This document shows positions 32,091-39,812 of a DNA stretch of 64,000 bases, piece by piece. The stretch covers positions 1 through 64,000 of the forward strand of contig NZ_KK366020.1 of the NCBI RefSeq assembly GCF_000686805.1, written 5' to 3'. Position numbers and translations under genes: made by a program. Below the pieces are notes generated by a model. The model searched no databases, was not told where the DNA came from, and saw nothing but the letters and a program-made list of their open reading frames with translations. The stretch is from Bacillus sp. UNC41MFS5 (GTDB taxonomy: Bacteria > Bacillota > Bacilli > Bacillales_B > DSM-18226). Positions within the stretch are counted from its first letter, which is position 1, and each line of letters opens with the position of its first letter.

Positions 32091-32440
32091 AGTTTAGCGG
32101 TAACTAGTGGAAGCGACTAATGCCTGTTGAGGGTGAAAAATGAGGTCAACGGTAACTAGTGGAAGCGACTAATGCCTGTTGAGGGTGAAAAATGAGGTCA
32201 ACGGTAACTAGTGGAAGCGACTAATGCCTGTTGAGGGTGAAAAAAGGGTTCAACGGTAACTAGTCAGGGCGACTAATGCCCGCTGAGGGTGAAAAAAGGG
32301 TTCAACGGTAACTAGTCAGGGCGACTAATGCCCGTTGAGTAAAAAAAGGGTTCAACGGTAACTAGTCAGGGCGACTAATGCCTGTTGAGGGTAAAAAAAG
32401 AAGTCAACGGTAACTAGTCAAAACAACTATTGTTGTGAAG
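32091..32440. repeat. 52 bp tandem hairpin repeat array, seven units
   Basis: The core CGGTAACTAGT begins at 32098, 32150, 32202, 32254, 32306, 32356 and 32408, a period of 52 bp (one step of 50). Each unit reads TCAACGGTAACTAGT, seven loop bases, ACTAATGCCTGTTGA, then GGGTGAAAAA-type spacer. The two arms pair with 11 Watson-Crick, one G-U and three mismatches. The first three units have loop GGAAGCG, the next three CAGGGCG, and the seventh has diverged. The array fills the gap between the 3' ends of dnaC and the NERD gene. Confidence 0.93.
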
Positions 32441-32476
32441 TGGAACAAGAGATAATATTTGAGAGTTGTTACCAGT

Positions 32477-33394
32477 CTAATCATTCCAAGGGACATAATG
32501 TGAAGATACACTAGACCCAACTCGTTTATAGTGCTTCCCCAGTATCCTCCTAATAGTCTTCTCAGATTGAATAATCTCACACCAATCACGAACAATCTTT
32601 ACAGTAATTTTTTGATTAGGAAATAGAAGCACCAATTCAGTGACGCTCCTTAACACCGCTGACTCCACCCCCTCTGAACAGCCGCATTGGCCACACATCA
32701 AAATAGAACCGTGAATTTTAGAAAAAAGGGAGTAACACTTTGGACAAAGAATTCCTCTTTTCAGATCTTCATAATGGTAGGCTGGTAAGTGTGGATAAGG
32801 TGATTCTACTATATGAAGAGCAACTAATTGTTCAGCTAATTTGTAGTGTCCTTTATTCAGTTTTACGGGTCTTGTATTGAGTTTTTTCAAAAAACGGTTC
32901 AATTGTGAGTGGAAAACAAGAGATGGATTAATCGTAGTTATATATAAATGAAATTCGGAGTTAATGAAGATGAGATAGGGTTCAAGCGGATAATGGGAGC
33001 CAAGATTACGGAGTAATGAACGAAGTAAGATGACACAACGATCCTGTTGGTGTACAGGATTCTTCATATCTTTTTTAGTACTCGTATACCATTTTTCATC
33101 CTCAATAAAGTAGTCGCCTTCAAAATTTTTTATATCCAAAGGGTAAATTTTATCGTGGGATATAAGTAACGTATCAATTTGGAATTTAGAATTGTTATAT
33201 TCAAGTAATAAATCATGGATGATCAGCCAATCCTCTGAGAGCCCTTCCAACCATAGATCACTCTTTTGCTCACCTTCAAATCCCTTTCTGAGCCTTGTAT
33301 AGTTACTAACATCCTTATCGGATAAATGCATTCGAGCATTTAATGATCGCAACAGAGTAATTTCCAATAGTTCCACGCGAGATTTAAATAGCAT
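32477..33394 (-). CDS. NERD domain protein with C-terminal zinc ribbon
   Basis: 305 aa. The NERD (nuclease-related) domain covers about residues 35-160: KGFEGEQKSD, then FQIDTLLISHDKIYPLDIKNFEGDYF, in which QID and DIK occupy the places of the PD-(D/E)XK nuclease motifs. A zinc ribbon follows (CPKC, then CGQC), then a C-terminal basic region. The start MLFKSRVELLEI follows AGGATGTGG; an ATG six codons earlier is possible. It runs opposite to its neighbours and is alone. The role is unknown; nuclease activity is a family inference only. Confidence 0.8.
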   Translation of the reverse strand: MLFKSRVELLEITLLRSLNARMHLSDKDVSNYTRLRKGFEGEQKSDLWLEGLSEDWLIIHDLLLEYNNSKFQIDTLLISHDKIYPLDIKNFEGDYFIEDEKWYTSTKKDMKNPVHQQDRCVILLRSLLRNLGSHYPLEPYLIFINSEFHLYITTINPSLVFHSQLNRFLKKLNTRPVKLNKGHYKLAEQLVALHIVESPYPHLPAYHYEDLKRGILCPKCYSLFSKIHGSILMCGQCGCSEGVESAVLRSVTELVLLFPNQKITVKIVRDWCEIIQSEKTIRRILGKHYKRVGSSVSSHYVPWND

Positions 33395-33484
33395 ATTCCA
33401 CATCCTATTCATTATTTTGATAAAACTATAATTCTATTTTATGGAAAAAATTTAAATCTTACAAGGTAGTTTCATAAATTAATA

Positions 33485-33529
33485 CTTTACGAACATAATA
33501 TAACATTTTAATAGAAATGTTCGTGTTTA
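33485..33529. promoter_or_regulatory. paired PurBoxes, PurR operator of purA
   Basis: Two inverted CGAAC elements: TTTACGAACATA on the plus strand (CGAAC at 33490-33494) and, on the reverse strand, AAACACGAACATT (GTTCG at 33519-33523). This matches the B. subtilis PurR recognition pair at purine operons. It lies just upstream of the -35 of purA. Guanine/PRPP-responsive repression is family knowledge. Confidence 0.8.
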
Positions 33530-33531
33530 GT

Positions 33532-33560
33532 TTGCTTTTAGTTATAAAAATTGGTAAAAT
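33532..33560 (+). promoter_or_regulatory. purA promoter
   Basis: TTGCTT (33532-33537) and TAAAAT (33555-33560) with a 17 bp spacer, directly downstream of the PurBoxes and about 47 bp before the start codon. Confidence 0.7.
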
Positions 33561-33606
33561 GATGTGTGGAAAATAGTAAAGCGTATTTAATTTGGAGGTG
33601 CCTTAT

Positions 33607-34899
33607 ATGTCATCAGTAGTAGTTGTTGGAACTCAATGGGGAGATGAGGGTAAGGGGAAAATCACAGATTTCCTTTCTGAAAATGCCGAAGCAATCGCCC
33701 GTTATCAGGGAGGAAATAATGCAGGCCACACCATAAAGTTCAACGGAGAAACGTACAAATTGCACCTAATTCCATCTGGAATTTTTTATAAAGAAAAGGT
33801 TTGTGTCATCGGAAATGGAATGGTTGTTGATCCCAAAGCACTTGTTGCAGAACTTGCTTATTTACATGAAAAAGGTATTACAACCGATAATCTTCGCATT
33901 AGTAATCGTGCCCATGTCATTCTTCCATACCACCTAAAACTTGATGCGGTTGAAGAAGAAAGTAAGGGTGCGAATAAAATCGGTACAACCAAAAAAGGAA
34001 TTGGACCAGCCTACATGGATAAAGCAGCACGCGTAGGAATTCGAATTGCTGACTTGCTTGAACGCGATGTGTTTGAAGAGAAGCTTGAACGTAATTTGGA
34101 AGAGAAAAACCGTTTGTTTGAACGTATTTATGAAACAACAGGATTTACGAAAGAAGAAATCCTTGACGAGTATTATGAATATGGTCAACAAGTAAAACAG
34201 TATGTTTGTGATACATCCGTGGTCTTGAATGATGCCTTGGATGAAGGCAAACGAGTTCTTTTTGAAGGGGCTCAAGGGGTTATGCTTGATATTGACCAAG
34301 GTACTTACCCATTTGTAACCTCATCTAATCCAGTAGCTGGCGGTGTTACAATTGGCTCAGGAGTTGGTCCATCTAAGATTACCCATGTAGTTGGAGTGTG
34401 TAAAGCTTACACCTCTCGTGTGGGTGACGGGCCATTCCCGACAGAATTAAATGATGAAATTGGCCATCAGATCCGTGAAGTTGGACGTGAATATGGCACT
34501 ACAACTGGCCGTCCTCGTCGAGTTGGTTGGTTTGACAGTGTCGTTGTTCGCCATGCACGTCGTGTGAGCGGATTAACCGACTTGTCGCTTAATTCAATTG
34601 ATGTTTTAACAGGGATTGAAACATTAAAGATCTGTACTGCGTATAGCTACAAAGGTGAGCTTATTACGGAATACCCAGCAAGCTTGAAGGTATTAGCACA
34701 GTGTGAACCTGTTTATGAAGAGCTTCCAGGCTGGACAGAGGATATTACGGGGGTTAAAACTTTAGACGAGTTGCCTGTAAATGCCCGCCATTATGTAGAA
34801 CGCGTGACCCAGCTAACTGGAATTCCATTAACGACGTTCTCTGTAGGACCAGATCGTAATCAAACAAATGTCGTCCGCAGCCCGTGGAGACAAATATAA
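33607..34899 (+). CDS. purA: adenylosuccinate synthetase
   Basis: 430 aa. It converts IMP, aspartate and GTP to adenylosuccinate, the first step to [15 protein letters not shown] is the GTP-binding signature at the N-terminus; GNNAGHT and [12 protein letters not shown] follow, then the [13 protein letters not shown] block. ATG 33607 is well spaced from GGAGGTG; the upstream in-frame ATG at 33592 overlaps that site. Monocistronic, with a PurR operator upstream and a terminator downstream. Confidence 0.98.
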   Translation: MSSVVVVGTQWGDEGKGKITDFLSENAEAIARYQGGNNAGHTIKFNGETYKLHLIPSGIFYKEKVCVIGNGMVVDPKALVAELAYLHEKGITTDNLRISNRAHVILPYHLKLDAVEEESKGANKIGTTKKGIGPAYMDKAARVGIRIADLLERDVFEEKLERNLEEKNRLFERIYETTGFTKEEILDEYYEYGQQVKQYVCDTSVVLNDALDEGKRVLFEGAQGVMLDIDQGTYPFVTSSNPVAGGVTIGSGVGPSKITHVVGVCKAYTSRVGDGPFPTELNDEIGHQIREVGREYGTTTGRPRRVGWFDSVVVRHARRVSGLTDLSLNSIDVLTGIETLKICTAYSYKGELITEYPASLKVLAQCEPVYEELPGWTEDITGVKTLDELPVNARHYVERVTQLTGIPLTTFSVGPDRNQTNVVRSPWRQI

Positions 34900-34917
34900 C
34901 TTTGAACTTACCAAATG

Positions 34918-34950
34918 AAGCCCTCATTTTTGAGGGCTTCAAACTTTTTT
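34918..34950 (+). terminator. terminator of purA
   Basis: GAAGCCCTCA / TGAGGGCTTC perfect stem with a TTTT loop and a T run. Confidence 0.92.
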
Positions 34951-35033
34951 AAAAGTTTTTTTTAAAAAGTATTGCGTTTAGTCCCAAGTCCGTGCTATTA
35001 TAAAAAGCGTCGTCACGATACGACAACAAGTAC

Positions 35034-35109
35034 GAGCCATTAGCTCAGTTGGTAGAGCATCTGACTTTTAATCAGAGGGTCGAAGGTTCGAGTCCTTCAT
35101 GGCTCACCA
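35034..35109 (+). tRNA. tRNA-Lys (TTT)
   Basis: 76 nt cloverleaf with acceptor GAGCCAT / ATGGCTC, D-arm GCTCAGTTGGTAGAGC, anticodon loop CTTTTAA and T-arm GAAGG TTCGAGT CCTTC. CCA is encoded. Confidence 0.97.
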
Positions 35110-35145
35110 TAGTTTTTTGCCTTAGCAGAATAACTTTCAATATAT

Positions 35146-35217
35146 GGCCCCTTGGTCAAGTGGTTAAGACACCTCCCTTTCACGGAGGTAACACGGGTTC
35201 GAATCCCGTAGGGGTCA
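35146..35217 (+). tRNA. tRNA-Glu (TTC)
   Basis: 72 nt with acceptor GGCCCCT / AGGGGTC, anticodon loop CTTTCAC and T-arm CGGG TTCGAAT CCCG. CCA is not encoded and must be added after transcription, unlike the Lys and Asp tRNAs of this cluster. Confidence 0.96.
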
Positions 35218-35225
35218 TGGCTTTT

Positions 35226-35272
35226 GATTGTCAGCAAATGGCTGGCAAGGACGGTCTCCTTGCTGACAATCA
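35226..35272. repeat. long hairpin between tRNA-Glu and tRNA-Asp
   Basis: GATTGTCAGCAA and TTGCTGACAATC are perfect 12 bp inverted arms. Within the loop GCAAGGA / TCCTTGC can form a competing 7 bp stem. No T run follows, so read-through into tRNA-Asp is expected. It may guide RNase cleavage of the tRNA precursor. Confidence 0.75.
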
Positions 35273-35282
35273 ATTTAATATT

Positions 35283-35359
35283 GGTCTGGTAGTTCAGTTG
35301 GTTAGAATGCCTGCCTGTCACGCAGGAGGTCGCGGGTTCGAGTCCCGTCCAGACCGCCA
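35283..35359 (+). tRNA. tRNA-Asp (GTC)
   Basis: 77 nt with acceptor GGTCTGG / CCAGACC, D-arm with GTTGGTTAGAAT, anticodon loop CTGTCAC and T-arm CGCGGG TTCGAGT CCCGT. CCA is encoded. Confidence 0.97.
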
Positions 35360-35366
35360 TATAAGT

Positions 35367-35439
35367 GGCTCAGTAGCTCAGTCGGTAGAGCAAAGGACTG
35401 AAAATCCTTGTGTCGGCGGTTCGATTCCGTCCTGAGCCA
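35367..35439 (+). tRNA. tRNA-Phe (GAA)
   Basis: 73 nt with acceptor GGCTCAG / CTGAGCC, anticodon loop CTGAAAA and T-arm GGCGG TTCGATT CCGTC. CCA is not encoded. Only 7 bp separate it from tRNA-Asp. Confidence 0.96.
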
Positions 35440-35444
35440 TAAAA

Positions 35445-35480
35445 AAAGAAAGCTTGCAGATGCAGGCTTTCTTTTTTTTA
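35445..35480 (+). terminator. terminator of the tRNA cluster
   Basis: AAAGAAAGCTTGCA / TGCAGGCTTTCTTT stem with a T run, immediately after tRNA-Phe. Confidence 0.9.
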
Positions 35481-35539
35481 TGTATATACCTTATTTTTAC
35501 CAAAAAGAACAATTCCTCCCTGCTAAAAATGTCAGCAAT

Positions 35540-35556
35540 TATACAGTTTTGTTACA
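35540..35556 (-). promoter_or_regulatory. candidate WalR box upstream of the M23 gene
   Basis: The reverse strand reads TGTAACAAAACTGTATA, one base away from the WalR consensus TGTWAH-N5-TGTWAH. It lies 127 bp before a cell-wall hydrolase gene, the main WalR target class. Weak on sequence alone. Confidence 0.35.
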
Positions 35557-35682
35557 GTATAAAGACTATTAATCTATTTACAAAAAGGTATGGTAAAGTG
35601 GAGAAGGTCTAAAATTCTGGGGAATTCTTTAATTGTAAAAACAATAGATTAAGAGGGTTTAACCGTGGTTTAGGGAGGAAAA

Positions 35683-37101
35683 ATGTTATTTTTAGATAAA
35701 ATATCTCAAACAAAAAAGTTATTACTCAAAACGACCATTGTGACTACCATGGCATCATCACTGATTGCCTTTAGTAACGGTCCGGTTGCATTTGCTGATA
35801 CATCAGAATCATCGAAGGATTATCATGTCTATCTTGAAGGTACATATATAGGTAATGTTACGGATAAGAATGTGGTGAATAAAATCATTGCTGAAAAAGC
35901 CACTGATACCGATCTTATGCAGCAAATTCAAGACGTTCCATATCAAGTATTTCCAACGGCTGAAACGGAGACAGAAACAGTTCAGACCATCCGAAATATC
36001 TTCCAGCTTCAAACAGAGGCGTCTGCCATTGTGATTGACGGGAAACCAGTTGCTTATGTAGAGAATCAAAAGACAGCGGAAGAAGTTATGAAGAAACTGA
36101 TTCAACACTATGTGCCTGAGGATCAATTAGCTGAACTTAAGGAACGAAAAGCTTCAGACAATACGAACTTACCAGCATTAAAAGAAAATGAGTCTCGCTT
36201 ATTAGACGTACGACTTTCTAAAAATGTTTCATTTTCAAATGAAAATACAGTTCCAGAAAAAATCATGTCAGTCGAAGAAGCAGTTACCTTTTTACAAAAA
36301 GGGACGCTAACAGAAACGAAATATACAATCCAAAAAGGCGATGTACTTGAAATCATTGCCCATGATCACCGTATGAAGCTGGCGGACATCTTAGCGGTGA
36401 ATCCTGGACTGGCTGAAGATAAACTCCTAAAGATCGGCAAGAACATTAATATGACTGTTCCAAAACCGTTTATTGAAGTGATTGTGGATAAAGAAGTAAA
36501 CAAAAAGGAAGAAATTCCTTATAAAAAGAATGTGATTAAGGATAAAACTCTGTTAAAAGGAAAAACAAAGGTCAAACAAGAAGGAAAAAGCGGTGCTCGC
36601 TCCGTAACCTACAAAATTTCCGAACAAAATGGTGTCACTGTAAACAAGGATGAGGTAAATGAAACGATTCTTGAACAGCCTGTTAATGAGATTGTCATCA
36701 AAGGAACAAAGGTAATCCCATCACGCGGCGACGGTACTTTTGCCTGGCCAACCGTTGGTGGTTATATTTCAAGTAAGCAAGGTCCTAGATGGGGAAGAAT
36801 GCACAAAGGGATTGATATTGCTAGACCAAGCAACAGAACCATCAAGGCAGCTGATAATGGCGTAGTTGTTTCTGCAGGCTGGGGAGGCGGTTATGGTAAT
36901 AAAATTGTAATTGACCATGGAAATGGTTACCGTACTCTATATGGCCATATGTCTTCGCTTAAGGTTAGAGTAGGTCAGAAGGTTTCCAAGGGTTCCGCCA
37001 TTGGAATTATGGGGGCTACAGGAGATGCTACAGGTGTTCACTTGCATTTTGAAGTCTATAAAAACGGCAGCTTGGTAAACCCACTTTCTTATTTAAGATA
37101 A
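35683..37101 (+). CDS. secreted LysM-G5-M23 peptidoglycan endopeptidase
   Basis: 472 aa. A signal peptide ends AFA (about residue 38). There is a beta-rich N-terminal region, a LysM domain (about 210-258, YTIQKGDVLEIIAHDHRM), a G5 domain (about 262-342, EVNKKEEIPYKKNVI) and a LytM/M23 zinc peptidase at 355-472. The metal site is H374/D378 in MHKGIDIA and H455 in HLHFE. It should cut cross-links in peptidoglycan. It sits just upstream of walR, as in other Bacilli, and a WalR-like box lies in its upstream region. RBS AGGGAGGAAAA. Confidence 0.92.
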   Translation: MLFLDKISQTKKLLLKTTIVTTMASSLIAFSNGPVAFADTSESSKDYHVYLEGTYIGNVTDKNVVNKIIAEKATDTDLMQQIQDVPYQVFPTAETETETVQTIRNIFQLQTEASAIVIDGKPVAYVENQKTAEEVMKKLIQHYVPEDQLAELKERKASDNTNLPALKENESRLLDVRLSKNVSFSNENTVPEKIMSVEEAVTFLQKGTLTETKYTIQKGDVLEIIAHDHRMKLADILAVNPGLAEDKLLKIGKNINMTVPKPFIEVIVDKEVNKKEEIPYKKNVIKDKTLLKGKTKVKQEGKSGARSVTYKISEQNGVTVNKDEVNETILEQPVNEIVIKGTKVIPSRGDGTFAWPTVGGYISSKQGPRWGRMHKGIDIARPSNRTIKAADNGVVVSAGWGGGYGNKIVIDHGNGYRTLYGHMSSLKVRVGQKVSKGSAIGIMGATGDATGVHLHFEVYKNGSLVNPLSYLR

Positions 37102-37108
37102 AAGATGA

Positions 37109-37138
37109 GTCTCTAGCTTAAAGCTAGAGGCTTTTTAT
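37109..37138 (+). terminator. terminator of the M23 gene
   Basis: TCTCTAGCTT / AAGCTAGAGG stem followed by TTTTTATT. Confidence 0.85.
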
Positions 37139-37269
37139 TCTTCCAGCCTTACCAATTGGTTATAGGTGAATTTATGTGAATAACATGATACAGTAAAATA
37201 GTATAGTTATGACTTCTAGTCCTATTTTATTAAATAGATGAAAATGAAAAATTGAAAAGGAGCAATGGT

Positions 37270-37980
37270 ATGGAAAAGAAAATTCTTGTTGTTGATGATG
37301 AAAAACCAATTGCTGATATTCTCCAGTTTAACTTAAAAAAAGAAGGATACGTTGTCTATTGCGCTTATGACGGGAATGAAGCAATTGAATTGGTTGAAGA
37401 AATACAGCCAGATTTAATCCTTTTAGATATTATGCTTCCCTTACGTGATGGAATGGAAGTATGCCGAGAAGTACGAAAGAAATATGAAATGCCGATTATC
37501 ATGCTGACAGCAAAGGACTCTGAAATTGATAAGGTCTTAGGACTTGAGTTGGGTGCCGATGATTATGTGACGAAACCGTTTAGCACTAGAGAACTAATTG
37601 CCCGCGTCAAGGCTAATTTACGTCGTCATCAACAAATTCTGACACCGGCAGATGCTGAATCTGAAACGAATGAAATTGAGATAGGATCACTGACCATTCA
37701 TCCAGATGCCTATATCGTTTCAAAACGCGGTGAAACGATTGAGTTGACCCACCGTGAATTTGAATTGCTATTCTATTTAGCAAAACATATCGGCCAAGTG
37801 ATGACAAGGGAACATCTCTTACAAACCGTTTGGGGTTACGATTACTATGGTGACGTCAGGACAGTCGATGTAACAGTGAGAAGATTGCGGGAAAAAATTG
37901 AGGACAGCCCTAGCCATCCAACGTGGATTGTGACACGGCGCGGGGTAGGATACTATTTGCGCAATCCTGAACAGGAGTAA
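37270..37980 (+). CDS. walR: response regulator WalR (YycF)
   Basis: 236 aa OmpR-family regulator, essential in B. subtilis for wall metabolism. The receiver has [15 protein letters not shown] (phospho-acceptor aspartate) and VTKPF. The C-terminal winged helix ends [33 protein letters not shown]. The start is [10 protein letters not shown], spaced from AAAAGGAG; an upstream in-frame start six codons earlier overlaps that site. First gene of walRKHIJ. Confidence 0.98.
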   Translation: MEKKILVVDDEKPIADILQFNLKKEGYVVYCAYDGNEAIELVEEIQPDLILLDIMLPLRDGMEVCREVRKKYEMPIIMLTAKDSEIDKVLGLELGADDYVTKPFSTRELIARVKANLRRHQQILTPADAESETNEIEIGSLTIHPDAYIVSKRGETIELTHREFELLFYLAKHIGQVMTREHLLQTVWGYDYYGDVRTVDVTVRRLREKIEDSPSHPTWIVTRRGVGYYLRNPEQE

Positions 37981-37985
37981 AAGGA

Positions 37986-39812
37986 ATGAAGAAGGTTGGT
38001 TTCTTTAGCTCTATACACGTAAAGTTCGTTATCATCTATGTCCTCCTTATATTAGTGGCCATGCAAATTATCGGTGTTTATTTTGTCAAACAGTTGGAGG
38101 AAACATTACTGTCCAACTTCCAAACATCGTTAAAACAGCGGGTTGATTTGCTTGCCTATAATATTGTCGAGGAAATGGAGAAGGAGAGAACGCCTGAAGA
38201 TCCAACACTCGAAGAAGATATCAAAAAAATCCTTAGGGACTTTGATGCAGGTGATATTTCAGAAGTTCAGGTAGTTGAAAACAACTCCCTGAAAATTCTT
38301 GGTACCTCCCATCCTAGTAACCAAGGAGTGGTTGGTCAACGAACCACCAAACTTCAAGTGAAGCAATCGATGGTATTAGAAGAGAACCAAAGTTCCATTA
38401 ATATCGATAAACAAACCGGACATCGGATTTGGGTCCTCTCTAAACCAATTAAGTCGGGGAAAAAGGTTATCGGTTCCATTTATTTGGTAGCTAAAATTGA
38501 GAATGTCTTTGAACAAATGAAAACAGTCAATAAGATTTTTGCTACTGGTACAGCGATTGCTTTATCCATTACCGCTCTGTTGGGTATTTTGTTAGCCCAA
38601 ACTATCACCAGGCCGATTGCTGATATGAAGAAGCAGGCGATAGCGATGACCAAGGGGAACTTTTCAAGAAAAGTTAAGGTCTATGGCAATGATGAAATTG
38701 GGACACTGGCGATTACTTTTAACAATTTAACGAAGAAACTGCAGGAAGCACAGGCTATGACCGAAGGGGAACGAAGAAAACTTTCCTCTGTTTTGTCTTA
38801 TATGACCGATGGTGTAATCGCCACCGACCGAAAAGGCCGAGTCATTTTGATCAATGAACCGGCGGCTGAAATGCTGAATGTTTCACGTGAAACAGTGCTG
38901 ACACAGCCTATCGTTTCGTTACTTGATTTAGATGATACCAATTCCTTTGAAGACTTATTGGAAGAAAAGGATTCAATTATTTTAGATTATAGTACTAAAA
39001 AGGAACGCTATTTTCTGCGTGCCAATTTCTCCGTGATTCAAAAAGAGACAGGCTTTGTCAATGGTTTAATTGCCGTTCTGCATGATATTACCGACCAAGA
39101 AAAAATTGATGCGGAACGGAGAGAGTTTGTCGCCAATGTATCCCATGAACTGCGGACACCGCTGACAACGATGAGGAGTTACTTAGAGGCCCTCGCAGAT
39201 GGTGCCTGGCGGGATGAGGAGATTGCTCCGAACTTTTTAGAAGTGACGCGGACTGAAACAGAACGAATGATTCGTCTAGTGAATGACCTGCTCCAGCTTT
39301 CAAAAATGGATAGTACGGATTATCGACTGACGATTGAGTGGGTTAACTTTGTTGATTTCTTTGACCGCATTATTGATAGGTTTGAAATGTCTAAGGAGCA
39401 AAACGTTACCTTTAAGCGAAAGCTTCCAAAGCATGCTATCTTTGTTGAAGTGGATGAAGATAAAATGACACAGGTTTTATACAATATTATTTCTAATGCC
39501 TTAAAGTACTCACCAGAAGGCGGCCAAGTCACTTTTTCGATGAAAGAAATGGACGATAAAATTATTGTGAGCATTTCAGACCAAGGGGTCGGAATTCCAA
39601 AAGAGAATATTAAAAATATTTTTGACCGTTTTTATCGTGTGGATAAAGCGAGAACGCGGAAATTAGGCGGTACAGGCCTAGGTTTGGCGATTGCAAAGGA
39701 AATGGTTAATGCTCATGGCGGGGCAATCTGGGCAACAAGTGAGGAAGGAAAGGGAACAAGAATCTCCTTTTCACTCCCATATGAACGTTCTGAAGAGGAT
39801 GAATGGTCATGA
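37986..39812 (+). CDS. walK: sensor histidine kinase WalK (YycG)
   Basis: 608 aa. TM1 is at about 9-31, an extracellular sensor at 32-183, TM2 at about 184-204, HAMP (ARPIADMKKQAIAMTKGNF-like) at 205-257, and PAS at about 265-370. HisKA carries H387 in NVSHELRTPLTTM, and the ATPase has N, G1 (DQGVGIP) and G2 (GGTGLGLAIAKE) boxes. It senses lipid II or division status by family knowledge and phosphorylates WalR. A perfect parS lies inside the PAS-coding region. It overlaps walH. Confidence 0.98.
   Translation: MKKVGFFSSIHVKFVIIYVLLILVAMQIIGVYFVKQLEETLLSNFQTSLKQRVDLLAYNIVEEMEKERTPEDPTLEEDIKKILRDFDAGDISEVQVVENNSLKILGTSHPSNQGVVGQRTTKLQVKQSMVLEENQSSINIDKQTGHRIWVLSKPIKSGKKVIGSIYLVAKIENVFEQMKTVNKIFATGTAIALSITALLGILLAQTITRPIADMKKQAIAMTKGNFSRKVKVYGNDEIGTLAITFNNLTKKLQEAQAMTEGERRKLSSVLSYMTDGVIATDRKGRVILINEPAAEMLNVSRETVLTQPIVSLLDLDDTNSFEDLLEEKDSIILDYSTKKERYFLRANFSVIQKETGFVNGLIAVLHDITDQEKIDAERREFVANVSHELRTPLTTMRSYLEALADGAWRDEEIAPNFLEVTRTETERMIRLVNDLLQLSKMDSTDYRLTIEWVNFVDFFDRIIDRFEMSKEQNVTFKRKLPKHAIFVEVDEDKMTQVLYNIISNALKYSPEGGQVTFSMKEMDDKIIVSISDQGVGIPKENIKNIFDRFYRVDKARTRKLGGTGLGLAIAKEMVNAHGGAIWATSEEGKGTRISFSLPYERSEEDEWS
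38879..38894. other. parS: parS site inside walK
   Basis: TGTTTCACGTGAAACA, a perfect 16 bp palindrome and exact parS. It encodes NVSRET in the PAS domain of WalK, about 29 kb to the right of oriC. Confidence 0.96.

Noticed and set aside
32091..32440. CRISPR array
   Set aside because: Units are contiguous and nearly identical over the full 52 bp, with no unique spacers of constant length and no cas genes.
35097..35360. Reverse-strand open frame across the tRNA cluster
   Set aside because: It is the complement of tRNA-Glu and tRNA-Asp sequences; such frames are a common false gene call.
35034..35439. Mobile element integration at the tRNA genes
   Set aside because: No integrase, no duplicated tRNA 3' end, and the flanking genes are core genes in the expected order.
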